From positions 29,348,232 through 29,412,231 of the forward strand of contig CM037880.1 in NCBI GenBank assembly GCA_021292165.1: a DNA stretch of 64,000 nt, given 5' to 3'. Position 1 is the stretch's first letter, and every line of letters begins with the position of its first letter. The translations under genes were made by a program, and so were the position numbers. The DNA comes from Shinisaurus crocodilurus (taxonomy: Eukaryota > Chordata > Lepidosauria > Squamata > Shinisauridae). The notes beneath the pieces are model-generated. The model made no database searches. It worked only from the letters and a program-made list of their open reading frames with translations, and was not told the DNA's origin. Shown here piece after piece: positions 43,501-54,623 of this stretch.

Positions 43501-45420
43501 ACAAAAAATTTAAATGACTCAAATTGCTAAAACAAGTTAATCCAACATGACCAATAAAAAAGTTTAAAAATTACCACTCCACCATGCACTATTTAGAGTT
43601 GTTAAAAGCCTCAACATAGAGGGAAGTCTTAACCTGGTGCCAAAAAGATAGTAGAGCTGGCGCCAGGCGGGCCTCAGAGGGGAGCTTGTTCCACAGTTAG
43701 GGGGCTACCACAGAAAAGGCTGTCCCCCTTTTTGCCACCCTCCGAGCCTCCCTTGGAGGTGGCAGTTGGAGGAAGGCTTCAGATGTTAAGCATAGTGTCC
43801 GGGTAGATTGTAGTTGTGAGGCGTTCTGTCAAGTATTGTGGTCCCAAGCCATGTAGGGCTTTAAAGGTTAAGACCAGCAGCTTGAATCAGGCTCAGAAGC
43901 ATAGTGCGAGTGGGCCAGAACTGGGACAGAAGCCAGTGCAAGTGGGCCAGAACTGGTGTTATATGTTTGGACCTTCTGGTTCCAGTGATGAGTCTGTCTG
44001 CCGCATTTTGCACAAGCTGCAGCTTCTGAAGTCTTCAAGGACAGCCCCATGTAAAGTGCATTGCAGTAGTCTAGCTTCGAGATTACCAGAGTGTAGATTA
44101 CTGAAATCAAACCTAATGCCCCACTCAGCGGTTTCATGTATATGTTGAATAGAATGGGGGATAAGACCGATCCCTGTGGAACTCCATACTGGAGAGTCCA
44201 TGGGGCTGAGCAATATTCCCCAAGCACCACCTTCTGGAGCTGGCCATCCAAGTAGGAGTGGAACCACTGTAATGCAGCAGTACCCCCAACTCAGACAGCC
44301 ACCCCAGAAGGATACCATGGTCAATGGTATTGAAAGCCACCGAGAGATCCAGGAGTATCAACAGGGTCACACTCCCCCGTCTCTCTCCCGACATAGGTCA
44401 TCATACAGGGCGACCAAACCTGTTTCCATGCCAAAACCAGGCCTGAACCTGGACTGAAATGGATCCAGATAATCAGTCTCATCCAAGAGCTCCTGGAGCT
44501 GGTTGGCCAGGAAAGGAAACATTCGCTACCAGCCTAAAGTTATTAAGATCTTCCGGGTCCAGGGAGGGTTTCTTCAGGAATGGCCTCACCACTGCTTCTT
44601 TCAAGCTGCATGGGACCACTCCCTCTTGCAAGGAGGCATTGATCACCTCCCTGGCCCAGCCAGCTGTTCCCTCCCTGCTAGTTTTTATGAGCCAAAAAAG
44701 GCCAAGGATCCAGTGCGGATGTAGTTGCATGAACCTGTCCAAGAACCTTGCCAACATACTCAAGCTGTACCAACTGAAACTTATCCAAGAAAATTTGACC
44801 AGGCTGTGCTCTGGGAACCTCACCTGATTCACCTGCCAGAACACTGGAGTCCAAGTCCTGGTGGATGCAAGAGATTTTTTTCCTGGAAGTGCCTGGCAAA
44901 TATATTGCAGCGGGCCTCAGAGGGGTCCAGAATGTCCTCGGGGCCAGTATATAATAGGCCCCGGACAATCCTAAAAAGCTCCACTGGGCGGCAAATAGAA
45001 GATTGAATAGAAGCAGTGAGATGTTGTTTCTTTGCCACCCTCACTGCCCCTAAATATACCCAGTTGTAGGCATGTACCAGGGCCCGATTACATCCACTAG
45101 GAGTTTTTCTCCATCTGCACTCAAGCCATCTCCTGTTTTGTTTCATCGCTTTCAGCTCCGGGGTGCACCACGGAGCCGTATGAGCTCTGCTACAGAGAGG
45201 GCGCTCAGGAGCAATCGTGTCAATCGCCTGGGCCATCTCTGTATTCCAGAGATCGACCAGGGATTCAACAGGACCGCCAACCAATCAGCCAGAAACCCCC
45301 CAAGGGCACTCTTGAAACCATCCGGATCCATTAGCCTCCGGGGGTGGACCATCTTAATAGGTCCCCCACCCTTTAAGTAACCTGGGACTTTAAAAAAAAT
45401 TCCCATGGAACTGTATAAGG

Positions 45421-46644
45421 GTCTTTCTCCCACCCCCCGCCCCTCAACTCATTTTTTCCTCCCCACAACTCTTTGAGTTGGGTTAGGCTGTGTAAGGTGC
45501 CAGATGTTTTCGAACTAGGGTCTCTGGAAGCAGGTCCCAGAAACCTTACTCCCTACATCACAAGGCAGTGCCTAGCAGAGGGAATTATGGGTTTGATATC
45601 TGCTGTGCTGCAGCGCCAATCATATAAAAGTGGCCAGAGATAGTACTGCTGCTCTTCAGCCCAGCTAGACCAGGTGACCTCAGGGACAAATGAGAGGGTA
45701 GCTGGCTCTATATAATTATGGTGCCAGGCTTGGTTCTTTTGTCTGAGCAATTCATCCCTGAGAAAATGGACTCCCCTTGCGTTGCCAGCTTTTCTGGTCA
45801 TTCTGGAATCTGAGTGCCAGCCAGACTAGGATCCTGCAATCTGTCATTGACCTTGGATGGAGCCTGTCAGGCCTCATAAGAGATAGTGACTGGCCCAAAG
45901 TCACCCAGTGACAGGCCGGCAGCAAGGGTAGGCATGGTTAGATACCTGCCGAGGGCTTGTGACCCAGTAGGGGCCCACTGACAAGAGACTTCTGCACTTG
46001 TGCCTCCTCTTCACCATTGCAATCTGCTTATTCACCTGCCTCTCAAGCCCAGGCAACAGTGGTGATGATGGTTGTGGTGGCGGCGGCGAGGAGCAGTACC
46101 TAGATGCCACTGCCTACTTCCTCAGTGGCTTTCTGCCTATCAAGCAAGTAGGTGGCAGTGAGGAGGAGGAGGAGGAGGAGGAGGAGGAGGAGGAGGAGGA
46201 GGAGGAGCAAAAGCAGCTGGTGCCAATGGCGATGAGAAAGTAGACTCACCGAGGGAGGAGGCCCACTGAGGTAGTCTTGCCCAAGGGTCCTCAAAAACCT
46301 GGAGCCGGCACTGCCCTGTGAGCACTGTGGCTGAGTGAAGATTTGAACTAGGGTCACCTTGTCATATGGAGTCCAACAGTCTAACTACTGCATCGTACTT
46401 GAGAGGATGCTAGAATCTTCTGTTAGGGCTCCTTGGCCCCTTTCAGAGAACTACATTTTCTAGAGTTTTCTGGAACAGGTAGTGAACAAGCTTAAGGCTG
46501 AAATCCTGTATTCCATTACTGGGTGTAAGAGACATTGAGACCTCCTTCTGAGCAAACATGGGAAGGATTAAACTGAAAGTCTGCCACGTAGGTACTCCAT
46601 AAGGGCCTACCTGCATGGTTGTTCCTTTGCAGAAGGAATGCACT
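45421..46644. other. Unassigned; old SINE pieces and a (GAG)n
   Basis: 45440-45590 and 45895-45935 resemble antisense tRNA-SINE fragments. 46312-46405 has GATTTGAACTAGGGTCACC, the inverse of a B box. The glutamate-rich frame at 45998-46243 is only the microsatellite. Confidence 0.4.
46160..46207. repeat. (GAG)n microsatellite
   Basis: Sixteen perfect trinucleotide units. Confidence 0.95.
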
Positions 46645-46650
46645 GCACAT

Positions 46651-46772
46651 AAGTGCGCAATCCTATGCAAGTTTATACAGAAGAAAGGCCTACAATGCCC
46701 AGCATTCCCCAGCCAGCATGCTGGGAGTTGTAGGTCTTTTTTTGTCTAAACCTGCATAGGGTTGCACCTTTA
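46651..46772. mobile_element. Palindromic MITE (CAATCCTATGCATG family)
   Basis: GCGCAATCCTATGCAAGTTT and AAACCTGCATAGGGTTGC are the arms. The core CTACAATGCCCAGCATTCC and GCATGCTGGGAGTTGTAGG lies between. Confidence 0.85.
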
Positions 46773-46886
46773 TTTACTCATTTGTTCCACACAGTTCATA
46801 CATCTTCCCTCAAGGCTACACTGCTGTTGTGCTAGCTATACTGCACTGCATTGTTACACGTCTATCGAAGTATTGAATTGCAGGAG

Positions 46887-46888
<2 letters not shown>

Positions 46889-46920
<32 letters not shown>
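46889..46920. repeat. (GT)n microsatellite
   Basis: Perfect GT run of sixteen units. Confidence 0.95.
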
Positions 46921-46921
<1 letters not shown>

Positions 46922-47693
46922 GTATGAATGGAATGTGGAAATACAAAGCCAGCTGTCCAAGAAGAGATAGGAAGAGTTTCCCCACCAGAAAGAGGAAAAA
47001 GAAAAAGAAATAGAAGAGTGGCAGGAAAAAGAAATGAAATAAAATAGTCAAATCTGATTTGTTCATTTTCTTTGGGCCATGAGGTACTGTATTCACTCCA
47101 AGAGAGCCAATGCTTGCTTAAGAGATCTCTGGTATCTATATTCCTCTAGTGCCACCTTCAGTTTCTTCTGGTCTACTGAGTGACTTCTGCTACAATTATT
47201 TTTATTCTCTCAATAAGGGCTTACAGTCCACTATTAATAAAAGTGAATGATAAAGAGCACAAGCCACCATAAAGCATTCTTTCCCAAGCCCTACTGAAAT
47301 GAACAAGAACTATAAAAACAAACAACCATGGCCAGTCTCCATTTTCTCTTTGAAATCAATTTTCCCAACCAGTTCCCCCCCCACCACCACCAATCCTTTT
47401 CACTTTTATGCCCCAGAAGAACCCTTTTCCAGTTTTGGTGCCATGAGGAGAGTGCCTCCTTTGGCATGTATTTGGATCTACTTTGCTAGAGCTGCTGATC
47501 AACGGTTACAGCCATCTTTCCGGCATCCATGCTTTTTCAGGGTTATAACAGCAGGCTTTGAATTCATTGTTGTCATGTTTTGTGCCCCGTGAGAGCAAGA
47601 TGACATGAAAAAATGATCAGGGTTCTCCATCGCGGGAGCTTTGTAAGCATGTTCAGCCGAATACAGAGAGTCAGCATTTGTTGATCTTTACTA
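46921..47693. other. No recognised gene
   Basis: AT-rich, apparently unique. The 97-codon frame at 47299-47592 has no domain. Confidence 0.4.
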
Positions 47694-47914
47694 CAGGCAG
47701 TTCCCAAGTTAAGAATGTCCGACTTACAGACAACCCATACTTAAGAACGGACCTCTGGGTTCCCTGGCGCTTTGTCGTTTACGTAGAGTACATAGCGTAG
47801 TATACTACACAATTTGCATAACGTATAGAACGCTATGCCGTTCCGACTTACATAGAAATTAGACTTAAAGACATTCTTAAGAACAGAACTCATTCATAAT
47901 CTGGGGACTGCCTG
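47694..47914. mobile_element. Tigger/pogo-type MITE with TA duplication
   Basis: Ends CAGGCAGTTCCCAAGTTAAG and AATCTGGGGACTGCCTG, flanked by TA at 47692-47693 and 47915-47916. The arms are repeated inverted (GACTTACAGAC, GACTTACATAG). 221 bp with no transposase. CAGGCAGTCCCC ends are typical of Tigger elements. Confidence 0.9.
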
Positions 47915-48050
47915 TATAACCAGTGGTGTAGCGGCAAAATACAGGTGCTCACCATGACAGTCCCCATAGCCACACCCCCAAGGAGAATCCAAAATTTCAG
48001 GCCGCTGTGTCAAGCCATATCAACAAACCTCTTCTGGGAATTTTCATACA

Positions 48051-48214
48051 GGCCTGTGGCTCATGCTGGCTCAGCTTGTCTGAGTGTGGAAAGCTAAGCA
48101 GGGTCAGGCCTGGTGATTACTTGGATGGGAGACCCCTCCTCTAGTTTCCTGCATTGAGCAGGGGGTTGGACTTGATGGCCTTGTAGGCCCCTTCCAGCTC
48201 TATGATCTATGAAT
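48051..48214 (+). mobile_element. 5S rRNA-derived SINE with CR1-like tail, best copy
   Basis: GTCTGAGTGTGGAAAGCTAA, GCAGGGTCAGGCCTGG and TTACTTGGATGGGAGACC follow the 5S rRNA order, with boxes A and C intact. The CR1-type tail ends CTCTATGATCTATGAATC. Confidence 0.9.
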
Positions 48215-48545
48215 CTGCTAGGAGCAGGTCTTTTGTAAAGCTAATGGGTCTTAATTGCCCATTCTTTTTCTATATATACTGTATGTAAAATATATATTTT
48301 CTGCAGGACCACATTTATAGCATTCAAGACCAAGACACCCCCAAATACTTGACATTACAACAAGCAGCCATCTGCTGTTGTTGGAAAAATTCATTTCCCC
48401 CCTACCTACCATGAGGATTACAGCTAAACTTGGAGGGGACAGGGAATTCTGTGGTGGGGGGTGGCAGATGATATTAGCATCCCTGCTAATAAAAAAAAAA
48501 GTGCTGGGACTGCATCCCTGAGAGCCCACTACTACACCTCTGACT

Positions 48546-49113
48546 CAGGGCAGGCGCTACCACTAGGCAAACTAGGCGGTTGCCTAGGGCGCGTGGCTGA
48601 AGAGGGCGCAGAAACACTGCGCTCCTCTTCGCTGCCGCCCCCGCCGCCGCGCCACCCCCCCCGCTGCCACCCCCGGCCGCCCCCGCCACCCCCGCCGGGC
48701 CCCCTGCCGCCGCCACCCCCCGCCACCCCCCCCGCCGCCACCCCCCCAACCCCCCCGCCACCTACCTTCTCCGCGCCACTTCCGGAGCCCCGCCCACGTT
48801 GTTTTGGTTGGAGGAACCAGGGCAACAGGGCCTAAACAGGAAACCCTGTTGCCCTGGTTTCCCCGGCCAAAAACAGAGCGCGGGGGTCCTGTCGCATCAC
48901 TTCCTCCTCGGAGGAGGAGACGGCCAGGGCGGGGGGAAGGTAGGGGGGTGGCGGGGGGAAGGTAGATGGCGGGGGTGGCGGGGGTCCGGCGGCTGCGGAG
49001 GTGGTGGTTTGCAGAGCAGGGCTGCTTTGCTCCGGAGCCCCCCCCACGGCACGAGAGGGGGGGCGCTAAATATAATTTCGCCTAGGGCGCCAAACTGCCC
49101 TGCACTGGTCCTG
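48546..49113. mobile_element. 568-bp hAT element with exact TSD, GC-rich interior
   Basis: Ends CAGGGCAGGCGCTACCACTA and TGCACTGGTCCTG, with identical TSDs CTCTGACT at 48538-48545 and 49114-49121. The interior is C-rich on the left and G-rich on the right, so the whole element folds back. The exact hairpin ACCAGGGCAACAGGG/CCCTGTTGCCCTGGT lies at the centre (48816-48859). Proline- and glycine-rich frames here are artefacts. Same ends as 18200-18363. Confidence 0.93.
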
Positions 49114-49121
49114 CTCTGACT

Positions 49122-50088
49122 ATAACCCAACAACCACACACACACCCAACTTAATCACAAGTACAGTTCTGGGAATTCCTACCCCTGTCTCTATGTCTTC
49201 CCAAGGAACAAACACTTCCCCCAAATCCAGCCACTTAAAAACAATCTGCACAAACACATGGCCAAATGGTAATACAAACAAACAACAGAGCGCATTTACT
49301 ACTATTAAAGATAAGCACGGTGTGGGGGGGGGGACCCTCACCTTTGTTCAGTGAGATCTCCAGTGAAACAACAGAATCAGGGCACATGAGAAGAACAGAT
49401 GTTAGATCAAGATAACTGGGCACATAATGCTGTTTTAAATTCTTAAGAAGAGAGAGAAGAATGGATGGGATGCTCTGATTATACACAAACATTTTATTAA
49501 CCAAGTATTGGGCAAAGGGGCATCTTTAATTTTGTCAGATCCCCAGTTAAGTGGAGAACTGCTGGAAAAGTATGCCATTACTGCAGGAACACAGGAGATT
49601 AAGCAGAAAATCACACTTCCTGCTCAAGTGTCAGAACCAGTTCTTACATAAGAGGAATTACTCGCCCAAGAAAGGAATGTTAAGTATTTGATAAGCACAG
49701 CCTGTTGAGATTTGTAAATAAGACATGTATGCCAAAGTCTCATGGGTGACGAGACTAGAATAAACAGGTAGTAACCATTTGAGGTATCTATGAGCACAAT
49801 TTTATGCCACTGTTGTTCTCGAAGGAAGTTCTTCAGGTACCCAAACATGACTTTGCCTTCCACTCACGTTCCATATGCCATCCTGGAAAAACAGTTTGCA
49901 AATCCACCTGTTCCATACCATAAGCAACAGGAGGCTAAATCCTGACATGTACTATAGAGTTGATAGAAAGGGAAAGTGGAGTTACAAAATCAACCGATGA
50001 TCCTGTGAAGCAAGCTGCACTAGTGCAAGAGGTGGAGAGCCCTTGCATGTTAATAAATACCCTTGATAAATCAGTTCAGCCTCTAGAT
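49122..50088. other. No recognised gene
   Basis: AT-rich and mostly unique. Short frames without motifs. Confidence 0.4.
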
Positions 50089-50227
50089 CATCAGGGCTCT
50101 CCAACCTTGGGTCCCCAGATGTTGCTGGACTACAGCTCCCAGAATCCCTTGCCATTAGCCATGCTGGCTGGGTATGCTGGGAGCTGTAGGCCAGCAACAT
50201 CTGGAGACCCAAGGTTGGAGAGCCCTG
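50089..50227. mobile_element. Palindromic hAT MITE (CAGTGTTCTCC-related)
   Basis: CAGGGCTCTCCAACCTTGGG and GGTTGGAGAGCCCTG, with GCTGGACTACAGCTCCCAGA between. The right flank is CTCTAGAG, and CTCTAGAT lies at 50081-50088. Confidence 0.85.
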
Positions 50228-50464
50228 CTCTAGAGTCTAGCAAAATTTGACTCCATAGCAGTTATGCTGCCCTAAACAGGTCCAATTTAGCTTGCAAGCA
50301 AGCCAAGTTTGACATTTTTGGTGCTCTGTAGTACTACGGATGCCATGTTTTCCCTTTTAAAATCCCTTAAAAATACTTTTTGAACATTTTTTTCAGGGGC
50401 GTAGGGGTGGTGGGGGCTGTATGCGGCCCGTTTGTTGCCCACCTCTGCTCTAGAATTATCAGAT

Positions 50465-50675
50465 CTGTGAACAGGAACATAGAAAGCTGTCTTATGCTGA
50501 GTCAGACCATTGGTCCATCTAGTCTAGTATTGTCGACACTGACTGACAGCAGCTGTCCATGGTTTCAGGCAGGATTTGTTCCTTGCTCTACCTGGAGATG
50601 CCAGGAATCGAACCTGTGACCTTCTGCATGCAAAACAGGTGGACTACCATTGAGCTACTGCTTGTCATGAACAAG
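50465..50675 (-). mobile_element. tRNA-derived SINE (third family)
   Basis: Antisense, with AGCTGTCTTATGCTGAGTCA (tail) at low coordinates and AGGAATCGAACCTGTGACC (inverse B box) at high coordinates. Near complete. Confidence 0.82.
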
Positions 50676-50685
50676 TTCACTATTA

Positions 50686-50825
50686 CAGCCTTCCCCAACC
50701 CTGTACCTGCCAGATTTTTGGACTACAAATCCCACCATCCTCAGTCACCATCAAGGCTGTGCAGGCTGGGGATGGTTGGAACTGTAGTCCGATAGATTTG
50801 GAGGGCACCAGGCTGTGGTGGCCTA
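50686..50825. mobile_element. hAT MITE (CAGCCTTCC family) with exact TSD
   Basis: CAGCCTTCCCCAACCCTGTA at the left, flanked by exact 8-mers CACTATTA at 50678-50685 and 50826-50833. The right terminus is mutated (GGTGGCCTA). The arms hold GGACTACAAATCCCACC and ACTGTAGTCC. Confidence 0.92.
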
Positions 50826-51087
50826 CACTATTACAACAACTGGTCTCATTTTGTGGGGCGTTTGGGCAAGATGCTCTCAGCCTTCTGAGTGCCCCCCCTC
50901 CTCTGTGGTGCTGTTGCCCCTTGCCTCTCCCTCTGGGCCCAACCAGCACCACCTCCCAGAGGGAGAGGTGGGTGAACAAGGCATGTGGACATTACTGTGA
51001 CGTCTCCTTGCTCTTCTTACTGCTTGCTCACTGAGAGAGGGCAGGTGAACTGGCAGCAAGAGCAAGAAGAAAGAGCAGCAGGCCCAG

Positions 51088-51546
51088 TGTTAGAAAAATC
51101 TGCCCCCCTAACCAAAGGCCTCTGAAAGATTGCTTTGTTGTAATGTTACATGCCGTCTCCCCCTCCCAGATGTGTTCTTCTGCCACCAGTCCAAAATGCA
51201 ACAATTAGAATTTCTTTGAAGCCTAGCAAGGATTGATAAGGAGTTTCAAGGATAGCAAACTCTTAGAATGCCCCATATCAAATCCAGCAAGAGGGAGGGG
51301 TGATAAAGCGCTTGGTTAGCATAATCAGACAAATGTGCTTTGTATGATGTGTTCCCATAATTCCCCGCTATAAAAGGCAAACCCCATGTTTGTTTTTTTG
51401 TTCAACTCTTGTTTGTGGCGTGAGCCTCTCGGGTTGGATCTTCTGCGCAGAATAACACTTCGAAAACCTCACTCTGGTACAGCTGCTTCTCTTTTCCCAA
51501 GTATTTGGGTTCTCCAGAAAGGCACTCTGAGCATATTTTTGCAACA
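51088..51546 (+). mobile_element. Solo LTR, gammaretrovirus-like, 4-bp TSD
   Basis: 459 bp bounded by TGTT...AACA, flanked by CCAG at 51084-51087 and 51547-51550. A TATA-like CTATAAAAGG is at 51368-51377, with AGAATAACAC downstream as a possible weak polyadenylation signal. No primer-binding site, gag, pol or env follows, so this is a solo LTR from recombination of an old provirus. The 4-bp TSD fits class I elements. The family is not identified. Confidence 0.75.
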
Positions 51547-52545
51547 CCAGGAAGCTCCAGAAACTGGCAGTGGGGCCCCCCAAGCGGGTCATGGCCCCAG
51601 CAGGTGCCCAATAATGCCGACCCTTGATGCCGACTCTAACAACTGCACAAACATGTCATGTACTTTGCTCTGTAGCCCTCTTCGGGTGTTATGCCCCTCA
51701 CGCAATGAGGGTGAGAGAGCGGGGATCAGTGTGCTAGCTCTGCCCCTTCTGTCATGATGTCACTGTGCCTATGCCTGCCGCTTTCCACATGCTGGGAAGG
51801 CGAGCGTCCGCAGCAGGGAGCCTTCTCTATGTGCGGAAGTTCCCAACACGATTGAAAACCTGGGTCTCTAATTTGCACAGGGAGCCTCCATAAGTAGAGA
51901 AGGCTCCTCGGTGTACAAGTTCGCCTCCCCAACACATGGAAGGTGATGAAACTGATGATACGGATACGGTGGAGGTGAAGGCAACGGGCTCATCCCCACT
52001 CTCCTCCTCCTGCAATGCTAATCCATGGGGTCTGGGGGGGGGGGGAGGTGGGAGAATCCCTGAATAGGGCTAATGTCCAACTCTTCCCAGCCAAAAACAT
52101 TTGGCTTAGTAAACATTGCCTTATCAAATATTAATCACACATGTATTTGATAGCACCACTTTATGTTTGTGGGGCACTTAAAAATGTCCAGAGTGTTTCA
52201 CATACATTACCTTGTTGCAATCCTTAAGACAACCCTGTAAGGTATATCATCATTATTATTGTGAAGAAAAGAGCCTTTGGGGGTTCCTGCATGCACACAC
52301 GCACACACACACGCCTCATGTGTAAATCAAGTAAGGCCAGTTAGGGGGGGCTGGGAGGAGGCGAAAGGTACATAAAGCATTGGATGGAATGGATGGCGTC
52401 CAGAAGCTGGCCTAGGGCTTTTATATGCAAATGTAGTTCAGGCCCAGTAAGCCATGAGTCATGACTCATGAGTCTCCCTCCCCCTGCCTGGCCAGGTGAA
52501 GTGCTTCGTGATGGGCTCAGAAGCAGAAAAGCTAGGAAGGAGGAG
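51547..52545. other. No recognised gene; a short (AC)n at 52295-52315
   Basis: Contains an antisense L2/MIR-like piece near 52160-52265 (AATCCTTAAGACAACCCTGT). The remaining frames have no domain. Confidence 0.4.
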
Positions 52546-53060
52546 GGGAGGGGGGAAGAGCTATTTCTCAACGTGTGAGTCTTTGTCTTGTCTTTGGGCC
52601 CAATGGTTACTGTAGAGTAATGGCGGGCCAAGCAGAGGCCCCAAGCCTTCGGGGGGGGGGGGCATCAGGAACCGACTCCAGGTAGCTCCTGGTGAAACTA
52701 GCTGAATGAGGGCTCTAGTGAAGGCAGGCCCTGTGGAGGGCTAACCTATCTCGGACCTTCGGGTAGATCAGATGGAATAGTTCCCCCCGGGCGGCAGGGC
52801 TGTGCTGGATCTAACCCTGGAAGAGGACTGAACCTCAGGTAATTAGTTGAGTGCCTGAGAGATATTAAGGAATCAGGGTTTTGTTATTTTGTAGCTCTAT
52901 TTCTGTGTGCCAAAGTGTCTCTCTTTATTTTGTGTGCCTCCCTCATTTCCCTAATCTTGTTGTAAATTGCTACCAGAATAAACCTTGTCTTGGTTTTACC
53001 CCACATGGTGTTTGTGGATTGCTCTGCTTGGTTCAGTATCTAAATCCAGGTTACAGAATT
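52546..53060 (+). other. Possible LTR or transcript 3' end fragment
   Basis: CCAGAATAAACCTTGTCTTG has an AATAAA signal with GT-rich sequence downstream, as in retroviral R-U5 regions. No LTR termini or TSD found. Confidence 0.3.
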
Positions 53061-53344
53061 AAAGGCGAGTCCCTGAACAGAGATTCAAGTAGGGTTGCAA
53101 GGAGCTGAGGCTTGGCAATCTGGTACCTTGAGGTCTCTGGGGGTCTTGGTTCCTTTGGAGTAGGCAAGGGTGGGGTGGTAGCGGGCCAGCCAGCCTCCCC
53201 CCTTCCTCCACAATTATCATCAGCCCCATATCACAGATGGGGAAGGGGTTAGAGGCTGAGCAAATAGAGGCACGCCACCTTGTAAGTTGTAAGTTAATAA
53301 CGGAGGAAAGATTGAAAGTGGAGAGCTGTCCATTCCTAGAGAAG

Positions 53345-53995
53345 TCTGATCTGGCCACGGTCACACATGCCTTAGTTATATCCCATTTGGCAGTATGGTA
53401 ATGCACTCTAAAACTGTTCAGAAACTTCAGCTGGTCCAGAATGCTGCTGCCAGACTGTTGACTGGAGCATGTGACTCCCTTATTACAACAGCTTCACGGG
53501 CTACTGGTCTGTTTCCGGTCAGAATTCAAAGTGCTGATTATGACCTATAAAACCCTGTGTGGCTTGGGACCAGGCTACCTGAAGGACCACCTTCTCCCAT
53601 ATGAGCCTGCCTGGTTCTTACAATCTTCTGGAGAGGCCCTTCTTTCGAGACTGACCTGTTCAGAGGCGCATTTGGTGGTGACCCGAGAGAGGGCCTTTTT
53701 GGTGGACACTCCCAGCCTCTGGAACTCCTCCCGAGGGAAACTAGGTTCTCTCCCTGCCTGCTGTCCTTCCACTGGCAGGCAAAGACTGCTTTATTCAACA
53801 AGCCTTTGGCTGTAAGTGGGTCTGTTAGGTTGGGTGCTTTTTAAAATTCTTATATTTTTTTCCTCTGTAATTGTTATGTTTTACTGTATTTTAATGTATG
53901 GTTTTATTGTTTTAATCCATTTTAATTCTGTAAACCGCCTTGAGCACCATTTTTTTTGGTAGAAAGGCAGGCCAGGGTACAAATCAAAACCTTCA
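53345..53995 (+). mobile_element. L2 LINE 3' end
   Basis: Frame 53471-53815 reads SEFKVLIMTYKTLCGLGPGY, then RERAFLVDTPSLWNSSR, the end of L2 ORF2. Just upstream, in other frames, are THALVIS and QLVQNAAARLL equivalents. The tail CTGTAAACCGCCTTGAGCAC then GGCAGGCCAGGGTAC closes the element. Truncated, inactive. Confidence 0.9.
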
Positions 53996-54154
53996 CCGTA
54001 AGTAGTTTCTTAGCTATTGTGCTACCCCAGCTCTACAGTTTAGGACAGAATTTCCATGTCTTCAGTTTTTGCCAACAGTCTTGTTTTACGTATATATTTG
54101 AAACTGTTTCCTAATTTTAAAATAATACAAAAATGACTGTAGTAGTAGTAGTAA

Positions 54155-54299
54155 TACCAGTCTGGAGGCATTCAAGGTGCAGCTGGACAATCATCTGTCA
54201 GGGATGCTTTGACCTGGATTCCTGCATTGAGCAGGGGGTTGGACTCGATGGCCTTGTAGGCCCCTTCCAACTCTACTTTTCTATGATTCTATGATTCTA
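54155..54299 (+). mobile_element. CR1 LINE 3' end
   Basis: GGCATTCAAGGTGCAGCTGG through TTGGACTCGATGGCCTTGTA to CTATGATTCTATGATTC, identical in order to 57.42-57.55 kb. Very short 5'-truncated copy. Confidence 0.9.
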
Positions 54300-54623
54300 A
54301 TAGAAGAGGCTGCAATCCTTCCTCCAACAGGGCTAAACCACACATACCAATATGTAGTATTTCAGCCAAATATTGTGGTGATCTTGACAAACTACTCCAC
54401 ACTCAGGGCCAGTCCCCCCGTCTCAACACATACTCAGATTGTTGGGTGCCATCTTAGCTTTAAAAAAATAAAAAAATCTAGTCAGTACCAATAAAGAGAT
54501 TTATGTATGTATGTGCCAATCATAATGATTGCAAAGAGACATCTGAAATCGGAGCAGAATAAACAAGTTGTCCATCTTTTGTTCAACTGAGTATAATGGA
54601 AACATGGATATCACCCTATAAAA

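Larger units (their letters stand above)
40560..45420 (-). mobile_element. L2 LINE, decayed, carrying two nested insertions
   Basis: ORF2 pieces run downward from 45.3 kb: APWCTPELKAMKQNRRW, then EGVVPCSLKEAVVRPFLKKP, then the palm start LLILLDLSVAFNTIDHGILL and YGVPQGSVLSPILFNIYMKP. The next block, SVIYTLVISKLDYCNALYMG, follows directly, so the catalytic YADD segment has been deleted. The C-terminus (SVVAP, WNKLP) and 3' UTR continue to 43.5 kb. The tail resumes at 43.18-43.26 kb (CCACCTAGAGAGCTTCGGCT) and again at 40.56-40.62 kb (GGGTGGTATAGAAATAAA). It is interrupted by the SINE at 43262-43500 and the LINE at 40625-43174. The endonuclease is missing. Confidence 0.9.

Noticed and set aside
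45998..46243. Poly-glutamate protein
   Set aside because: The acidic run is a (GAG)n microsatellite. Flanking codons have no domain.
48051..48140. 5S rRNA gene
   Set aside because: Similarity stops after about 85 bases and switches to a CR1-type tail. Four dispersed copies show it is a SINE.
48461..49145. Proline-rich and glycine-rich ORFs
   Set aside because: They fall inside the 568-bp hAT element and reflect its C-rich and G-rich arms.
52546..53060. Third LTR
   Set aside because: AATAAA plus GT-rich text is suggestive, but no TG...CA ends or target duplication could be found.
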